A DNA stretch of 64,000 nt from Citrobacter amalonaticus (GTDB lineage: Bacteria > Pseudomonadota > Gammaproteobacteria > Enterobacterales > Enterobacteriaceae), in NCBI RefSeq assembly GCF_001559075.2, contig NZ_CP014015.2:2356001-2420000 (forward strand). The letters are read 5' to 3'. Shown here one piece after another: positions 8,501 through 18,453 of the stretch (its first letter is position 1; the number at the start of each line of letters is the position of its first letter). A program made the translations under genes and the position numbers. The notes beneath the pieces are model-generated. The model worked only from the letters and a program-made list of their open reading frames with translations. It was not told the DNA's origin and did no database searches.

Positions 8501-9094
8501 ATGACATCTCTATACTTAGCTTCCGGTTCGCCGCGTCGTCAGGAACTGCTCACGCAGTTAGGTGTTTCTTTCGAGCGTATTGTTACGGGAATCGAAGAAA
8601 CGCGTGGCGAGGGAGAAAGCGCACAGCAATATGTGTCGCGTCTGGCGCGGGAAAAAGCCCAGGCCGGCGTGGCGCAGACGCCGCGCGATCTCCCTGTGCT
8701 GGGGGCGGATACCATCGTTATCCTCAACGGTGAAGTGTTAGAGAAACCGCGTGACGCACACCATGCGGCGCTGATGTTGCGCAAGTTGTCCGGCCAAACG
8801 CATCAGGTGATGACGGCCGTTGCGTTGGCGGATAGCCAGTATGTGCTCGATTGCCTGGTGATGACCGAGGTGACGTTCAGAGCGTTGACGGATGCGGATA
8901 TCGCTGACTATATCGCCAGCGGTGAACCGATGGATAAAGCAGGTGCATACGGTATTCAGGGGCGGGGTGGCTGTTTTGTCAGGAAGATAAATGGCAGCTA
9001 TCACGCCGTGGTCGGCTTACCGCTGGTTGAAACGTATGAGTTGCTGAGCAATTTTAACTCACTGCGTGAGAAAAGGGATAAACATGACGGCTGA
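8501..9094 (+). CDS. yhdE: Maf-type nucleoside triphosphate pyrophosphatase (dTTP/UTP)
   Basis: YhdE hydrolyses dTTP, UTP and modified pyrimidine triphosphates to monophosphates, a housecleaning role. The 197 residues begin MTSLYLASGSPRRQELL, which is the Maf signature SxSPRR, and contain the conserved GADTIV motif near residue 68 that carries the catalytic base. It follows mreD by 8 bases and overlaps the start of rng by 11, so it belongs to the mreBCD-yhdE-rng run. Confidence 0.95.
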   Translation: MTSLYLASGSPRRQELLTQLGVSFERIVTGIEETRGEGESAQQYVSRLAREKAQAGVAQTPRDLPVLGADTIVILNGEVLEKPRDAHHAALMLRKLSGQTHQVMTAVALADSQYVLDCLVMTEVTFRALTDADIADYIASGEPMDKAGAYGIQGRGGCFVRKINGSYHAVVGLPLVETYELLSNFNSLREKRDKHDG

Positions 9095-10553
9095 ATTGTT
9101 GGTAAACGTAACGCCATCGGAAACACGCGTGGCGTACATTGATGGCGGTATTCTGCAAGAAATTCATATTGAGCGCGAAGCGCGACGCGGGATTGTAGGC
9201 AATATCTACAAAGGTCGGGTCAGTCGCGTACTTCCGGGTATGCAGGCGGCTTTTGTAGATATTGGGCTGGATAAAGCCGCGTTTCTTCACGCTTCCGATA
9301 TTATGCCGCACACCGAATGCGTGGCGGGTGAAGAGCAGAAGCAGTTCACCGTTCGCGATATTTCGGAGCTGGTGCGTCAGGGGCAAGATCTGATGGTGCA
9401 GGTGGTGAAAGATCCGTTAGGCACCAAAGGCGCGCGTCTGACCACCGACATCACTTTGCCGTCTCGTTATCTGGTCTTTATGCCCGGCGCTTCGCACGTG
9501 GGCGTTTCTCAGCGTATCGAAAGTGAAGCCGAGCGTGAGCGTCTGAAGAAAGTGGTCGCTGAGTACTGCGATGAGCAGGGCGGGTTTATCATCCGCACAG
9601 CGGCAGAAGGCGTTTGTGAAGACGATCTGGCCTCAGATGCCGCGTATCTCAAGCGCGTCTGGACCAAGGTGATGGAGCGCAAAAAGCGCCCGCAGACGCG
9701 TTACCAGATGTATGGCGAGCTGGCGCTGGCGCAACGTGTGCTGCGTGATTTTGCTGACGCACAGTTAGACCGCATTCGCGTGGATTCCCGTCTGACCTAT
9801 GAAGCCCTGCTGGAGTTTACTGCGGAGTACATCCCGGAAATGACCAGCAAGCTGGAGCATTACAGCGGACGCCAGCCGATTTTCGATCTCTTTGACGTTG
9901 AGAATGAGATCCAGCGTGCGCTGGAGCGAAAAGTTGAACTGAAATCCGGCGGCTATCTGATTATCGATCAAACTGAAGCGATGACCACCGTCGATATCAA
10001 CACAGGCGCGTTTGTCGGCCATCGTAATCTTGATGACACCATCTTCAACACCAATATTGAAGCGACCCAGGCGATTGCCCGTCAGTTGCGACTGCGTAAT
10101 CTCGGCGGCATCATTATTATCGATTTTATCGACATGAATAATGAGGATCACCGTCGCCGGGTACTGCATTCGCTTGAGCAGGCGCTGAGTAAAGATCGGG
10201 TGAAAACCAGCATTAACGGTTTTTCGCAGTTGGGTCTGGTGGAGATGACGCGCAAGCGCACGCGTGAGAGCGTGGAGCATGTGTTGTGCAACGAGTGTCC
10301 GACCTGTCACGGACGCGGCACGGTGAAGACGGTGGAAACCGTCTGCTATGAGATCATGCGTGAGATCGTTCGTGTGCACCACGCCTACGACTCCGACCGC
10401 TTCCTGGTCTATGCTTCTCCGGCAGTGGCAGAAACCCTGAAAGGGGAAGAGTCGCACGCGCTGGCGGAAGTTGAGATTTTTGTCGGCAAACAGGTGAAAG
10501 TCCAAATTGAACCGCTCTATAACCAGGAGCAGTTTGACGTCGTAATGATGTAA
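9084..10553 (+). CDS. rng: Ribonuclease G
   Basis: RNase G is a paralogue of RNase E that matures the 5' end of 16S rRNA and cleaves some mRNAs. The 489 residues begin MTAELLVNVTPSETRVA; this ATG matches the known length better than an upstream in-frame GTG at 9066. An S1 RNA-binding domain (about 38-125) precedes the catalytic core with the metal-binding aspartates in VDINTG and IIDFIDM. The zinc-link motif CNECPTCHGRGT lies near residue 400. The start overlaps the 3' end of yhdE. Confidence 0.97.
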   Translation: MTAELLVNVTPSETRVAYIDGGILQEIHIEREARRGIVGNIYKGRVSRVLPGMQAAFVDIGLDKAAFLHASDIMPHTECVAGEEQKQFTVRDISELVRQGQDLMVQVVKDPLGTKGARLTTDITLPSRYLVFMPGASHVGVSQRIESEAERERLKKVVAEYCDEQGGFIIRTAAEGVCEDDLASDAAYLKRVWTKVMERKKRPQTRYQMYGELALAQRVLRDFADAQLDRIRVDSRLTYEALLEFTAEYIPEMTSKLEHYSGRQPIFDLFDVENEIQRALERKVELKSGGYLIIDQTEAMTTVDINTGAFVGHRNLDDTIFNTNIEATQAIARQLRLRNLGGIIIIDFIDMNNEDHRRRVLHSLEQALSKDRVKTSINGFSQLGLVEMTRKRTRESVEHVLCNECPTCHGRGTVKTVETVCYEIMREIVRVHHAYDSDRFLVYASPAVAETLKGEESHALAEVEIFVGKQVKVQIEPLYNQEQFDVVMM

Positions 10554-10609
10554 ACCGATACGGTGCCGCGTGACGGGCGGCGCATTTTCAGGCAGACAAG
10601 GAGAGACGC

Positions 10610-13600
10610 GTGAGGCGATTGCCGGGGATATTATTGCTCACTGGAGCCGCGCTCGTCGTTGTCGTAGCGCTGTTGGTCAGTGGTTTGCGCCTGGCATTAC
10701 CGCATCTCGACAGTTGGCGTCCGACGATCCTCAGCAAAATTGAGTCTGCGACGGGGCTGCCGGTTAAGGCCAGCCAGATCTCTGCCAACTGGCAAAATTT
10801 TGGTCCCACCCTCGAAGCACGTGATATTCGCGCGGAGCTGAAAGACGGCGGCGAATTCTCGGTAAAACGCGTTACCCTGGCGCTGGATGTCTGGCAGAGC
10901 TTGCTGCACATGCGCTGGCAATTTCGCGATCTTACTTTCTGGCAACTGAATTTCCGTACCAACACGCCGATTGAACGTAGCGAAAGCGGTGACGGGCTGG
11001 AGGCCAGCCGAATCAACGATCTTTTCCTGCGCCAGTTCGATCACTTCGATCTCCGTGACAGTCAAATCAGCTTTCTGACGCTCTCCGGGCAGCGCGCCGA
11101 ACTGGCGATTCCGCAACTCACCTGGGTTAATGGTAAAAATCGCCACCGCGCGGAGGGACAAGTCAGCCTCTCCAGTCTGACCGGTCAGCACGGCGTCATG
11201 CAGGTGCGCATGGATCTGCGTGATGATGAAGGGCTGCTGAATAATGGTCGGGTCTGGCTGCAGGCCGACGATATCGACGTGAAACCGTGGCTGGGCAAAT
11301 GGATGCAGGATAACGTGGCGCTGGAGACTGCGCGCTTTAGCCTCGAAGGCTGGATGACCATCAGCAAAGGAGAGATCGCCGGTGGCGACGTCTGGCTGAA
11401 ACAGGGGGGCGCGAGCTGGAAAGGCGACAATAACCTCCATATGCTCTCTGTCGATAATCTGACGGCGCATATCAGTCGTGAACAGCCGGGCTGGCAGTTT
11501 TCTATTCCCGATACCCGCATCACGATGGACGGTAAGGCCTGGCCGCGCGGAGCGCTACAGCTCGCCTGGATCCCCGAGCAGGAAGTCGGCGGCGCAGACG
11601 GCAAGCGCAGTGACGAACTGCGCATCCGCGCCAGCCATCTGGAGTTGGCCGGACTTGAGGGGCTGCGCCCGATGGTGTCTAAGCTTTCGCCCGCGCTGGG
11701 TGATATCTGGCTTGCCACCCAACCGAGTGGAAATATCGATACCCTGGCGCTGGATATCCCGCTTCAGGCCACGGAAAAGACACGTTTTCAGGCCTCATGG
11801 CGCGATCTGGCGTGGAAACAGTGGAAGCTATTGCCGGGGGCGGAGAACTTCTCCGGAACGCTCTCCGGGAGCGTGGAAAATGGCGCGCTGACCGCGTCGA
11901 TGAAACAGGCAAAAATGCCCTACGAAACGGTCTTCCGTGCGCCATTAGAAATTGAAGACGGCGTTGCCACGCTGAACTGGCTGAAGAATGACAACGGTTT
12001 TCAGCTGGACGGACGTAATATCGATGTGAAAGCGAAAGCGGTCCACGCGCGCGGCGGCTTCCGCTATCTGCAGCCGACAGGCGATGACCCCTGGCTGGGG
12101 ATTCTGGCGGGTATCAGCACCGATGACGGCTCTCAGGCCTGGCGTTACTTCCCGGAAAATCTGATGGGCAAGGCGCTGGTGGACTATCTCGGCGGCGCGA
12201 TTCAGGGGGGAGAAGCGGATAACGCGACGCTGGTGTACGGCGGTAATCCGCATTTGTTCCCGTACAAGCACAACGAAGGCCAGTTTGAAGTGCTGGTCCC
12301 ACTGCGCAATGCGAAATTTGCCTTTCAGCCGGACTGGCCTGCGCTGACCGATCTGAATATCGAGCTGGATTTCCTTAACGACGGCCTGTGGATGAAAACC
12401 GATGGCGTCAATTTAGGCGGCGTGAAGGCCACGAATCTGACGGCGATCATCCCGGACTACGCCAAAGAGAAGCTGCTGATTGACGCCGATATTCAGGGGC
12501 CGGGCAAGGCGGTGGGGCCGTATTTTGATGACACGCCGTTGAAGTCGTCGCTGGGCGCCACGCTTGAGCAGTTGCAGATCGACGGTGATGTGAATGCTCG
12601 CTTACATCTGGATATCCCGCTGGACGGCGAAATGGTTACCGCAAAAGGTGATGTGTCGCTGCGCGATAATAGCCTGTTTATCAAACCGCTCGACAGCACC
12701 CTGAAAAACCTCAGCGGCAAATTCAGCTTTACCAATGGCAATCTGAAAAGCGAGTCGATGACGGCGAACTGGTTTAATCAGCCGGTGAACGTTGATTTCA
12801 CCACCACGGAAGGAACGAAAGCCTATCAGGTCGCGGTGAATCTCAACGGCAACTGGCAGCCCGCTCGTACCGGCGTATTGCCATCGCAGGTCAATGACGC
12901 GCTCAGCGGCAGCCTGGCGTGGGACGGTAAAGTGGGTATCGACCTGCCGTATCATTCCGGGACAACGTACAACATTGAACTGAACGGCGATCTCAGGAAT
13001 GTAAGTAGTCACTTACCTTCTCCGCTGGATAAAAAAGCCGGTGAGGCGTTACCCGTCAAAATTAAAGCAACCGGCGACCTGCGTAGCTTTACGCTGACCG
13101 GTAGCGCCGGACAGGAAAATCATTTTAACAGCCGCTGGTTGCTGAATCAGAAGCTGACGCTGGATCGCGCGATCTGGACGGCCGAAAGCCGGACGGCACC
13201 GCCTTTGCCTGAACAGGAAGGTATTGAGCTGAATCTACCCGCGATGGATGGCGCACAGTGGCTGGCCCTGTTCCAGAAAGGTGCGGCGGACAACGTCGGA
13301 GCCAACGCGAATTTCCCGCAACATATTACGCTGCGCACGCCAGCGTTAACGCTGGGGGGACAACAGTGGAACAATCTGAGCCTCGTTTCTGAACCGGCGT
13401 CGAATGGCACTAAAGTCGAGGCGCAGGGGCGTGAGATCAACGCAACGCTGGCAATGCGCAATAACGCGCCGTGGCTGGCAAACATCAAATACCTCTATTA
13501 CAACCCCTCCGTGGCTAAAACGGATAACAGCGACGCGCCGGCTTCGCCATTTGCATCCGTAGAACGCTTTAGTTTCCGCGGCTGGCCTGACGTGCAGTTG

Positions 13601-14410
13601 CGCTGTGAAGAGTGCTGGATGTGGGGACAGAAATACGGACGCATCGATGCGGATGTGGCCATTCAGGGCGACACCCTGAACCTGAGTAACGGCCTGCTGG
13701 ATACCGGCTTCACCCGACTGACGGCGGACGGACAGTGGGTGAACACCCCTGGCAGCGAGCGTACCTCTTTAAAAGGGAAACTACGGGGTAACAAGATTGA
13801 TGCGGCGGCCGGATTCTTTGGCGTTTCGACACCGATTCGCAACGCCTCGTTTAATGTGGATTACGATCTGCACTGGCGCAACCCGCCGTGGAAGCCGGAG
13901 GAAGCCTCGCTGAACGGCATTATCCGCACCCGCCTGGGCAAAGGGGAGATCACCGAGCTAAGCACCGGTCACGCGGGGCAGTTGCTGCGCCTGCTGAGCT
14001 TTGACGCCCTGCTGCGTAAACTGCGTTTCGATTTTAGCGATACCTTCAATGAAGGATTTTACTTCGACTCCATTCGCAGCACCGCCTGGATCAAAGACGG
14101 CATATTGCATACCGACGACACGCTGGTGGACGGACTGGAAGCGGATATCGCCATGAAAGGCTCGGTCAACCTGGTGCGCCGCGAGCTGGATGTTGAAGCG
14201 GTGGTGGCACCGGAAATCTCCGCCACGGTGGGGGTCGCCGCCGCGTTTGCGGTGAACCCGATCGTTGGCGCGGCAGTCTTTGCCGCCAGTAAAGTGCTTG
14301 GACCGCTGTGGAGTAAAGTCTCGATTCTGCGCTATCGGATCACCGGTCCACTCGATAAACCACAGATCAACGAAGTCCTGCGCCAGCCGCGGAAAGAAAA
14401 TTCGCAATGA
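10610..14410 (+). CDS. yhdP: AsmA-like envelope lipid-transport protein YhdP
   Basis: YhdP, with TamB and YdbH, moves phospholipids from the inner to the outer membrane. The 1266 residues equal the E. coli length. An N-terminal membrane anchor (about 6-28, LLLTGAALVVVVALLVSG) is followed by a long periplasmic beta-strand-repeat body and, near the C-terminus, the conserved AsmA_2-like segment (about 1080-1240). The start is GTG with an AAGGAGAG site upstream. It follows rng after 56 bases. The family is certain; mechanistic detail comes from E. coli. Confidence 0.96.
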   Translation: MRRLPGILLLTGAALVVVVALLVSGLRLALPHLDSWRPTILSKIESATGLPVKASQISANWQNFGPTLEARDIRAELKDGGEFSVKRVTLALDVWQSLLHMRWQFRDLTFWQLNFRTNTPIERSESGDGLEASRINDLFLRQFDHFDLRDSQISFLTLSGQRAELAIPQLTWVNGKNRHRAEGQVSLSSLTGQHGVMQVRMDLRDDEGLLNNGRVWLQADDIDVKPWLGKWMQDNVALETARFSLEGWMTISKGEIAGGDVWLKQGGASWKGDNNLHMLSVDNLTAHISREQPGWQFSIPDTRITMDGKAWPRGALQLAWIPEQEVGGADGKRSDELRIRASHLELAGLEGLRPMVSKLSPALGDIWLATQPSGNIDTLALDIPLQATEKTRFQASWRDLAWKQWKLLPGAENFSGTLSGSVENGALTASMKQAKMPYETVFRAPLEIEDGVATLNWLKNDNGFQLDGRNIDVKAKAVHARGGFRYLQPTGDDPWLGILAGISTDDGSQAWRYFPENLMGKALVDYLGGAIQGGEADNATLVYGGNPHLFPYKHNEGQFEVLVPLRNAKFAFQPDWPALTDLNIELDFLNDGLWMKTDGVNLGGVKATNLTAIIPDYAKEKLLIDADIQGPGKAVGPYFDDTPLKSSLGATLEQLQIDGDVNARLHLDIPLDGEMVTAKGDVSLRDNSLFIKPLDSTLKNLSGKFSFTNGNLKSESMTANWFNQPVNVDFTTTEGTKAYQVAVNLNGNWQPARTGVLPSQVNDALSGSLAWDGKVGIDLPYHSGTTYNIELNGDLRNVSSHLPSPLDKKAGEALPVKIKATGDLRSFTLTGSAGQENHFNSRWLLNQKLTLDRAIWTAESRTAPPLPEQEGIELNLPAMDGAQWLALFQKGAADNVGANANFPQHITLRTPALTLGGQQWNNLSLVSEPASNGTKVEAQGREINATLAMRNNAPWLANIKYLYYNPSVAKTDNSDAPASPFASVERFSFRGWPDVQLRCEECWMWGQKYGRIDADVAIQGDTLNLSNGLLDTGFTRLTADGQWVNTPGSERTSLKGKLRGNKIDAAAGFFGVSTPIRNASFNVDYDLHWRNPPWKPEEASLNGIIRTRLGKGEITELSTGHAGQLLRLLSFDALLRKLRFDFSDTFNEGFYFDSIRSTAWIKDGILHTDDTLVDGLEADIAMKGSVNLVRRELDVEAVVAPEISATVGVAAAFAVNPIVGAAVFAASKVLGPLWSKVSILRYRITGPLDKPQINEVLRQPRKENSQ

Positions 14411-14417
14411 TTTGACG

Positions 14418-14435
14418 GGGGCAAGGAATTGCCCC
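14418..14435 (+). promoter_or_regulatory. Hairpin behind yhdP
   Basis: GGGGCAA (14418-14424) and TTGCCCC (14429-14435) form a perfect 7-base-pair stem with a GGAA loop, 8 bases after the yhdP stop. No T-run follows, so it is called a structural element rather than a terminator. Confidence 0.5.
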
Positions 14436-14487
14436 ACTCTCAGTACATAGATCCTCTATCTGCAGTCACTAACGAGTAGCAATAACG

Positions 14488-15933
14488 ATGAGTCTGAACC
14501 TGGTAAGTGAACAATTGCTAGCGGCGAACGGCCTGAAACATCAGGATCTGTTCGCCATTCTGGGCCAACTGGCCGAACGTCGTCTTGATTACGGCGATCT
14601 CTATTTTCAGTCGAGCTATCACGAATCCTGGGTTTTAGAAGACCGCATCATTAAAGATGGTTCTTACAATATCGATCAGGGCGTTGGCGTTCGCGCAGTG
14701 AGCGGTGAAAAAACCGGGTTTGCCTATGCTGACCAGATCAGTCTGCAGGCGCTGGAACAGAGTGCGCGCGCCGCGCGTACCATCGTGCGTGACAATGGCG
14801 ACGGGAAAGTGAAGACTCTCGGTGCCGTGGAGTATCCGGCGCTGTACACCTCTGTCGATCCGCTGCAAAGCATGAGCCGTGAAGAGAAGCTCGATATTCT
14901 GCGCCGCGTCGATAAAGTCGCCCGCGAAGCGGATAAGCGAGTACAGGAAGTCTCGGCCAGCCTGACCGGCGTGTATGAATTGATCCTCGTTGCCGCCACG
15001 GACGGGACGCTGGCCGCCGATGTGCGTCCACTGGTGCGTTTGTCGGTCAGCGTGCAGGTGGAAGAAGACGGTAAACGTGAGCGCGGCGCCAGCGGTGGCG
15101 GTGGGCGTTTTGGCTACGATTATTTCCTCGCCGATCTGGATGGCGATGTCCGCGCCGACGCGTGGGCGAAAGAGGCCGTGCGCATGGCGCTGGTGAACCT
15201 GTCCGCGGTTGCCGCACCTGCCGGGACGTTGCCCGTCGTATTGGGTGCCGGCTGGCCGGGCGTACTGCTGCATGAAGCGGTGGGGCATGGTCTGGAAGGG
15301 GACTTTAACCGTCGCGGCACCTCGGTATTCAGCGGTCATATGGGCGAACTGGTCGCCTCTGAACTGTGCACTGTGGTGGACGATGGAACGATGGCGGATC
15401 GTCGCGGGTCGGTGGCCATTGATGACGAAGGCACGCCGGGTCAGTACAACGTTCTGATCGAAAACGGCATTCTGAAAGGTTATATGCAGGACAAACTGAA
15501 TGCGCGCCTGATGGGCGTTGCGCCGACCGGAAACGGCCGCCGCGAGTCTTACGCGCATCTGCCGATGCCGCGCATGACCAACACCTATATGCTGCCGGGT
15601 AAATCCACGCCGCAAGAGATCATTGAGTCCGTAGAGTACGGGATCTATGCGCCAAACTTTGGCGGCGGTCAGGTGGACATCACCTCCGGTAAGTTCGTCT
15701 TCTCTACCTCAGAAGCGTATCTGATTGAGAACGGCAAAGTGACGAAGCCGGTGAAAGGGGCCACGTTGATTGGTTCGGGTATCGAAGCGATGCAGCAGAT
15801 TTCGATGGTCGGGAACGACCTGAAGCTGGATAACGGCGTCGGCGTCTGTGGCAAAGAAGGTCAGAGCCTGCCGGTTGGCGTTGGTCAGCCGACGCTGAAG
15901 GTCGATAACCTGACGGTGGGGGGCACCGCGTAA
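14488..15933 (+). CDS. tldD: Metalloprotease subunit TldD
   Basis: TldD forms a heterodimeric metalloprotease with TldE (PmbA, encoded elsewhere). It degrades unfolded peptides, matures microcin B17 and takes part in CcdA turnover. The 481 residues match the family and contain the zinc motif HEAVGHGLE with His262, Glu263 and His266-267 region (HExxxH type). No signal peptide is present, consistent with a cytoplasmic enzyme. It ends the rightward gene run; an inverted repeat separates it from the inserted arabinofuranoside locus. Confidence 0.97.
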   Translation: MSLNLVSEQLLAANGLKHQDLFAILGQLAERRLDYGDLYFQSSYHESWVLEDRIIKDGSYNIDQGVGVRAVSGEKTGFAYADQISLQALEQSARAARTIVRDNGDGKVKTLGAVEYPALYTSVDPLQSMSREEKLDILRRVDKVAREADKRVQEVSASLTGVYELILVAATDGTLAADVRPLVRLSVSVQVEEDGKRERGASGGGGRFGYDYFLADLDGDVRADAWAKEAVRMALVNLSAVAAPAGTLPVVLGAGWPGVLLHEAVGHGLEGDFNRRGTSVFSGHMGELVASELCTVVDDGTMADRRGSVAIDDEGTPGQYNVLIENGILKGYMQDKLNARLMGVAPTGNGRRESYAHLPMPRMTNTYMLPGKSTPQEIIESVEYGIYAPNFGGGQVDITSGKFVFSTSEAYLIENGKVTKPVKGATLIGSGIEAMQQISMVGNDLKLDNGVGVCGKEGQSLPVGVGQPTLKVDNLTVGGTA

Positions 15934-15942
15934 CGCCATTTT

Positions 15943-15969
15943 CCGGATGGGGATAAACGCCCCATCCGG
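15943..15969. repeat. REP-like palindrome behind tldD
   Basis: CCGGATGGGG (15943-15952) pairs perfectly with CCCCATCCGG (15960-15969) around a 7-base loop. The sequence resembles the enterobacterial REP/PU element (CCGGATG...AAACGCC...ATCCGGCC). Neither strand has a T-run after the stem. It lies between two convergent genes and marks the left edge of the inserted cluster. Confidence 0.75.
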
Positions 15970-15981
15970 CCATTTCTGGCT

Positions 15982-16794
15982 TCAGTCTGAGTTGATATGT
16001 TCCTTACAATACCGGCGTTTCCACGCAGCTGGCGTCAGTCCAGTGTGTTTACGAAAAATCTGCCGAAAATAGCCGACGTCATTAAATCCACACTTCTGTG
16101 CCACCTCGCTTAATGCCAGCGAATCGCTAATCAATAGCTTCTCTGCGGCGCTGACGCGCTGGCGATGAATGGCTTCTGTCATCGTCATGTGAAATATCCG
16201 TCGGTAGACTCGCCCGAGATAATCGGCATTGCAGTGCAACTCCCGGGCAAGTTGCGACGTCGAGATTGGCAGGTGATATTGTGTGCGAATATGTTTACGC
16301 GCCTTATAGGCCAGCGCCACACCGGCGTTATCACCGTGGGTTTCACTCCCCACCGCAGAGGCGATTTGTTGCAAAATCAGCAACAGAATAAATTCCAGTG
16401 CCGGACCGTGACGTCTGTTTTCCTGTTCACTTAAAAACTGACGAAACAGCGACATGACATACTGTGGGCTGCTGACGCTGATATGCTGCGGTAGCGATAG
16501 TAACTGCGTCGGATTGGTGGTCGCTGGCAGCACGTCAAAATGCACCCAGTAAAATGTGAGATCCGGCGGGAAATCCCCTATCCCGACGTGGCGGCGCCGG
16601 GGCCATAGCAACAAACTTTCTCCGGCCTTAACCTCAAACAGGACGTCGTTTTCTCTGATTGTCAGCGTCCCCTGCTGTACAAAAATCAACTCCCAGGATT
16701 CCAGCCTGCGTGCCGGGTGGCTACCTACGCCGCGCGAGATAAACAAACCGCCGTTTTGTACCCTAATCGGAAGCGCTATGGATAAATCAAGCAT
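15982..16794 (-). CDS. AraC-family transcriptional regulator of the adjacent GH127 locus
   Basis: This is a 270-residue AraC/XylS-type regulator. The N-terminal half (about 10-90) looks like a cupin sugar-sensing domain (WELIFVQQGTLTI, GESLLLWPRRRHVG). The C-terminal half has two helix-turn-helix units (about 177-198 and 227-249) ending in the family signature GFNDVGYFRQIFRKHTG. It is divergent from the transporter and hydrolase at 17041-20415 across 246 bases, the usual arrangement for a dedicated activator that binds the shared control region. The ligand is unknown; the neighbours suggest a beta-L-arabinofuranoside or L-arabinose. There is no strong ribosome site before the chosen ATG. Confidence 0.88.
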   Translation of the reverse strand: MLDLSIALPIRVQNGGLFISRGVGSHPARRLESWELIFVQQGTLTIRENDVLFEVKAGESLLLWPRRRHVGIGDFPPDLTFYWVHFDVLPATTNPTQLLSLPQHISVSSPQYVMSLFRQFLSEQENRRHGPALEFILLLILQQIASAVGSETHGDNAGVALAYKARKHIRTQYHLPISTSQLARELHCNADYLGRVYRRIFHMTMTEAIHRQRVSAAEKLLISDSLALSEVAQKCGFNDVGYFRQIFRKHTGLTPAAWKRRYCKEHINSD

Positions 16795-16937
16795 GGATAT
16801 GTAATTTCTCGCGTTTTTTTAGATAAAAATAACCTTTCTCTATGATTAATAAAAAGTTATTTGATATTCACCGATCGGCCTCACAGTTTTGCCAGCAGGT
16901 CGGAATCGTCATCTTTTTATACCTGTTTATCGCCTTG

Positions 16938-16967
16938 TTGACACGGTAATTCCGGGCAAAATTACAT
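16938..16967 (+). promoter_or_regulatory. Candidate promoter of the transporter-GH127 unit
   Basis: A perfect -35 hexamer TTGACA lies at 16938-16943. At the expected distance only poor -10 matches occur (TTACAT at 16962-16967, 18-base spacing), which would fit an activator-dependent promoter. A convincing CRP site was not found in the 246-base region. Confidence 0.35.
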
Positions 16968-17040
16968 CTGAATTTTCTTATTAAAACCGGAATCCTGTGA
17001 ATTTATCGGGATAAATCTGCTTCAGACGAGGAACCTTTAT

Positions 17041-18444
17041 ATGACCTCTACTTCACTGACGGAAACGGATATTGCCGGAAGTCATCCCGACGAAAAATTG
17101 TCGATACGCGAAAAGATCGGCTACGGGCTGGGCGATGCAGGTGGCACAGTGATCACCTGCCTGATCATGAACTTTTTAACCTTTTTCTATACTGATGTCT
17201 TCGGGTTGACCCCCGCGCTGGTTGGCACCTTGTTTTTAGTACTGCGTGTTTTTGACGCTATTTCCGATCCGATTATGGGCGTGGTTGCTGACCGTACCCG
17301 CAGCCGCTGGGGGCGTTTCCGCCCATGGCAACTGTGGATAGCCGTGCCCATCGGCGTTATTGGGGTGCTGACCTTTACCGTCCCGGATGCATCAATGGGG
17401 ATCAAAATCGCCTGGGCCTTTGGCACGTATTTGTTGCTTTCGGTGAGCTATACCGCGATCAACGTTCCCTACTGCGCGCTAATCAATACCATGACGACGC
17501 GTCACTCTGAAGTGATCGCCTGCCAGTCCTGGCGCTTTGTTCTGTGCGGCGTCGCGGGCTTTCTGGTCTCCGTTGGGTTGCCGTGGCTGGTGGAGACGCT
17601 TGGTGATGGCAACACCGCGCAGGGTTATCAGCTTGGCGTCGGCGTATTGTGCGCCGTCGCGGTGGTGATGTTCCTGTGCTGCTTCTTCTGGGTGCGTGAG
17701 CGGGTGTCGCTCAACATGATGGGGCACTTTTCCCTGCGCGAACATCTGGCGGGCCTGCGCAAAAACGACCAGTTACTGCTGATGCTGTTGATGTCATTTC
17801 TGCTGATTAACGTGTTCAATATTCGCGGCGGCGGCTACATGTACTTCATCACTTACGTGTTGCAGGGCAGCACCGCCTATACGTCGTTGTTTTTTACCAT
17901 GGTAACGTTCGCTTCCATTATCGGTTCGGTGATGGTTAACCTGCTGTCGCGCCGCGTTGATACGGTCAAACTCTACTATTACACCAACCTGGTGTTAGCT
18001 TTACTTGCGGTCATTATGTGGTTTCTGCCCGCCAGTCCTGACTGGCAGACATTATGGCTGGTCGTGATCCTCGGTAACGGCATTATCCTTGGCTTTACTC
18101 TACCACTGCACTTTTCACTGATGGCCTTTGCCGACGACTACGGCGAGTGGAAAACCGGCGTGCGATCCTCCGGCATGAATTTCGCCTTCAACCTGTTTTT
18201 TATCAAGCTGGCGTGGGCCTCCAGCGCCGGGATTATCAGCCTGGTGTTTATTGCCGTCGCCTACAAGGCGGGGGCGGAAAACCAGACGCCCGCGTCATTG
18301 CAGGGGATTTTCTCCATGGAAAGTCTGCTGCCTGCACTGTTCCACCTGCTGCTGGCGCTGTCCATCCGCGCCTGTAAACTCAATAACCCGATGATGGCCC
18401 GTATTTCCGATGATTTACGCCAGCGTCACGCCCGGGCCCTGTAG
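17041..18444 (+). CDS. GPH-family (MelB-like) sugar:cation symporter
   Basis: This 467-residue protein belongs to the glycoside-pentoside-hexuronide:cation symporter family of the major facilitator superfamily, with about 12 membrane segments. The cation-site region is clear: FDAISDPIMG (about 71-80; acidic Asp72 and Asp76), followed by the loop RTRSRWGRFRPW (about 85-96). A GAGGAA ribosome site precedes the ATG. It is nine bases from the GH127 gene, so the two are cotranscribed. The likely substrate is a small arabinofuranoside, by inference from the hydrolase. The family is certain, the substrate is not. Confidence 0.92.
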   Translation: MTSTSLTETDIAGSHPDEKLSIREKIGYGLGDAGGTVITCLIMNFLTFFYTDVFGLTPALVGTLFLVLRVFDAISDPIMGVVADRTRSRWGRFRPWQLWIAVPIGVIGVLTFTVPDASMGIKIAWAFGTYLLLSVSYTAINVPYCALINTMTTRHSEVIACQSWRFVLCGVAGFLVSVGLPWLVETLGDGNTAQGYQLGVGVLCAVAVVMFLCCFFWVRERVSLNMMGHFSLREHLAGLRKNDQLLLMLLMSFLLINVFNIRGGGYMYFITYVLQGSTAYTSLFFTMVTFASIIGSVMVNLLSRRVDTVKLYYYTNLVLALLAVIMWFLPASPDWQTLWLVVILGNGIILGFTLPLHFSLMAFADDYGEWKTGVRSSGMNFAFNLFFIKLAWASSAGIISLVFIAVAYKAGAENQTPASLQGIFSMESLLPALFHLLLALSIRACKLNNPMMARISDDLRQRHARAL

Positions 18445-18453
18445 GAGCAAAAA

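Noticed and set aside
14635..15615. 326-codon open frame antisense to tldD
   Set aside because: Shadow frame; TldD motifs and length establish the plus strand as coding.
15943..15969. Intrinsic terminator of tldD
   Set aside because: The stem is strong, but neither strand carries a T-run after it; a REP-like palindrome is the safer call.
16857..16895. CRP site before the GPH transporter
   Set aside because: Only half-sites with wrong spacing (TTTGA...TCACC, TCACAG) are present.
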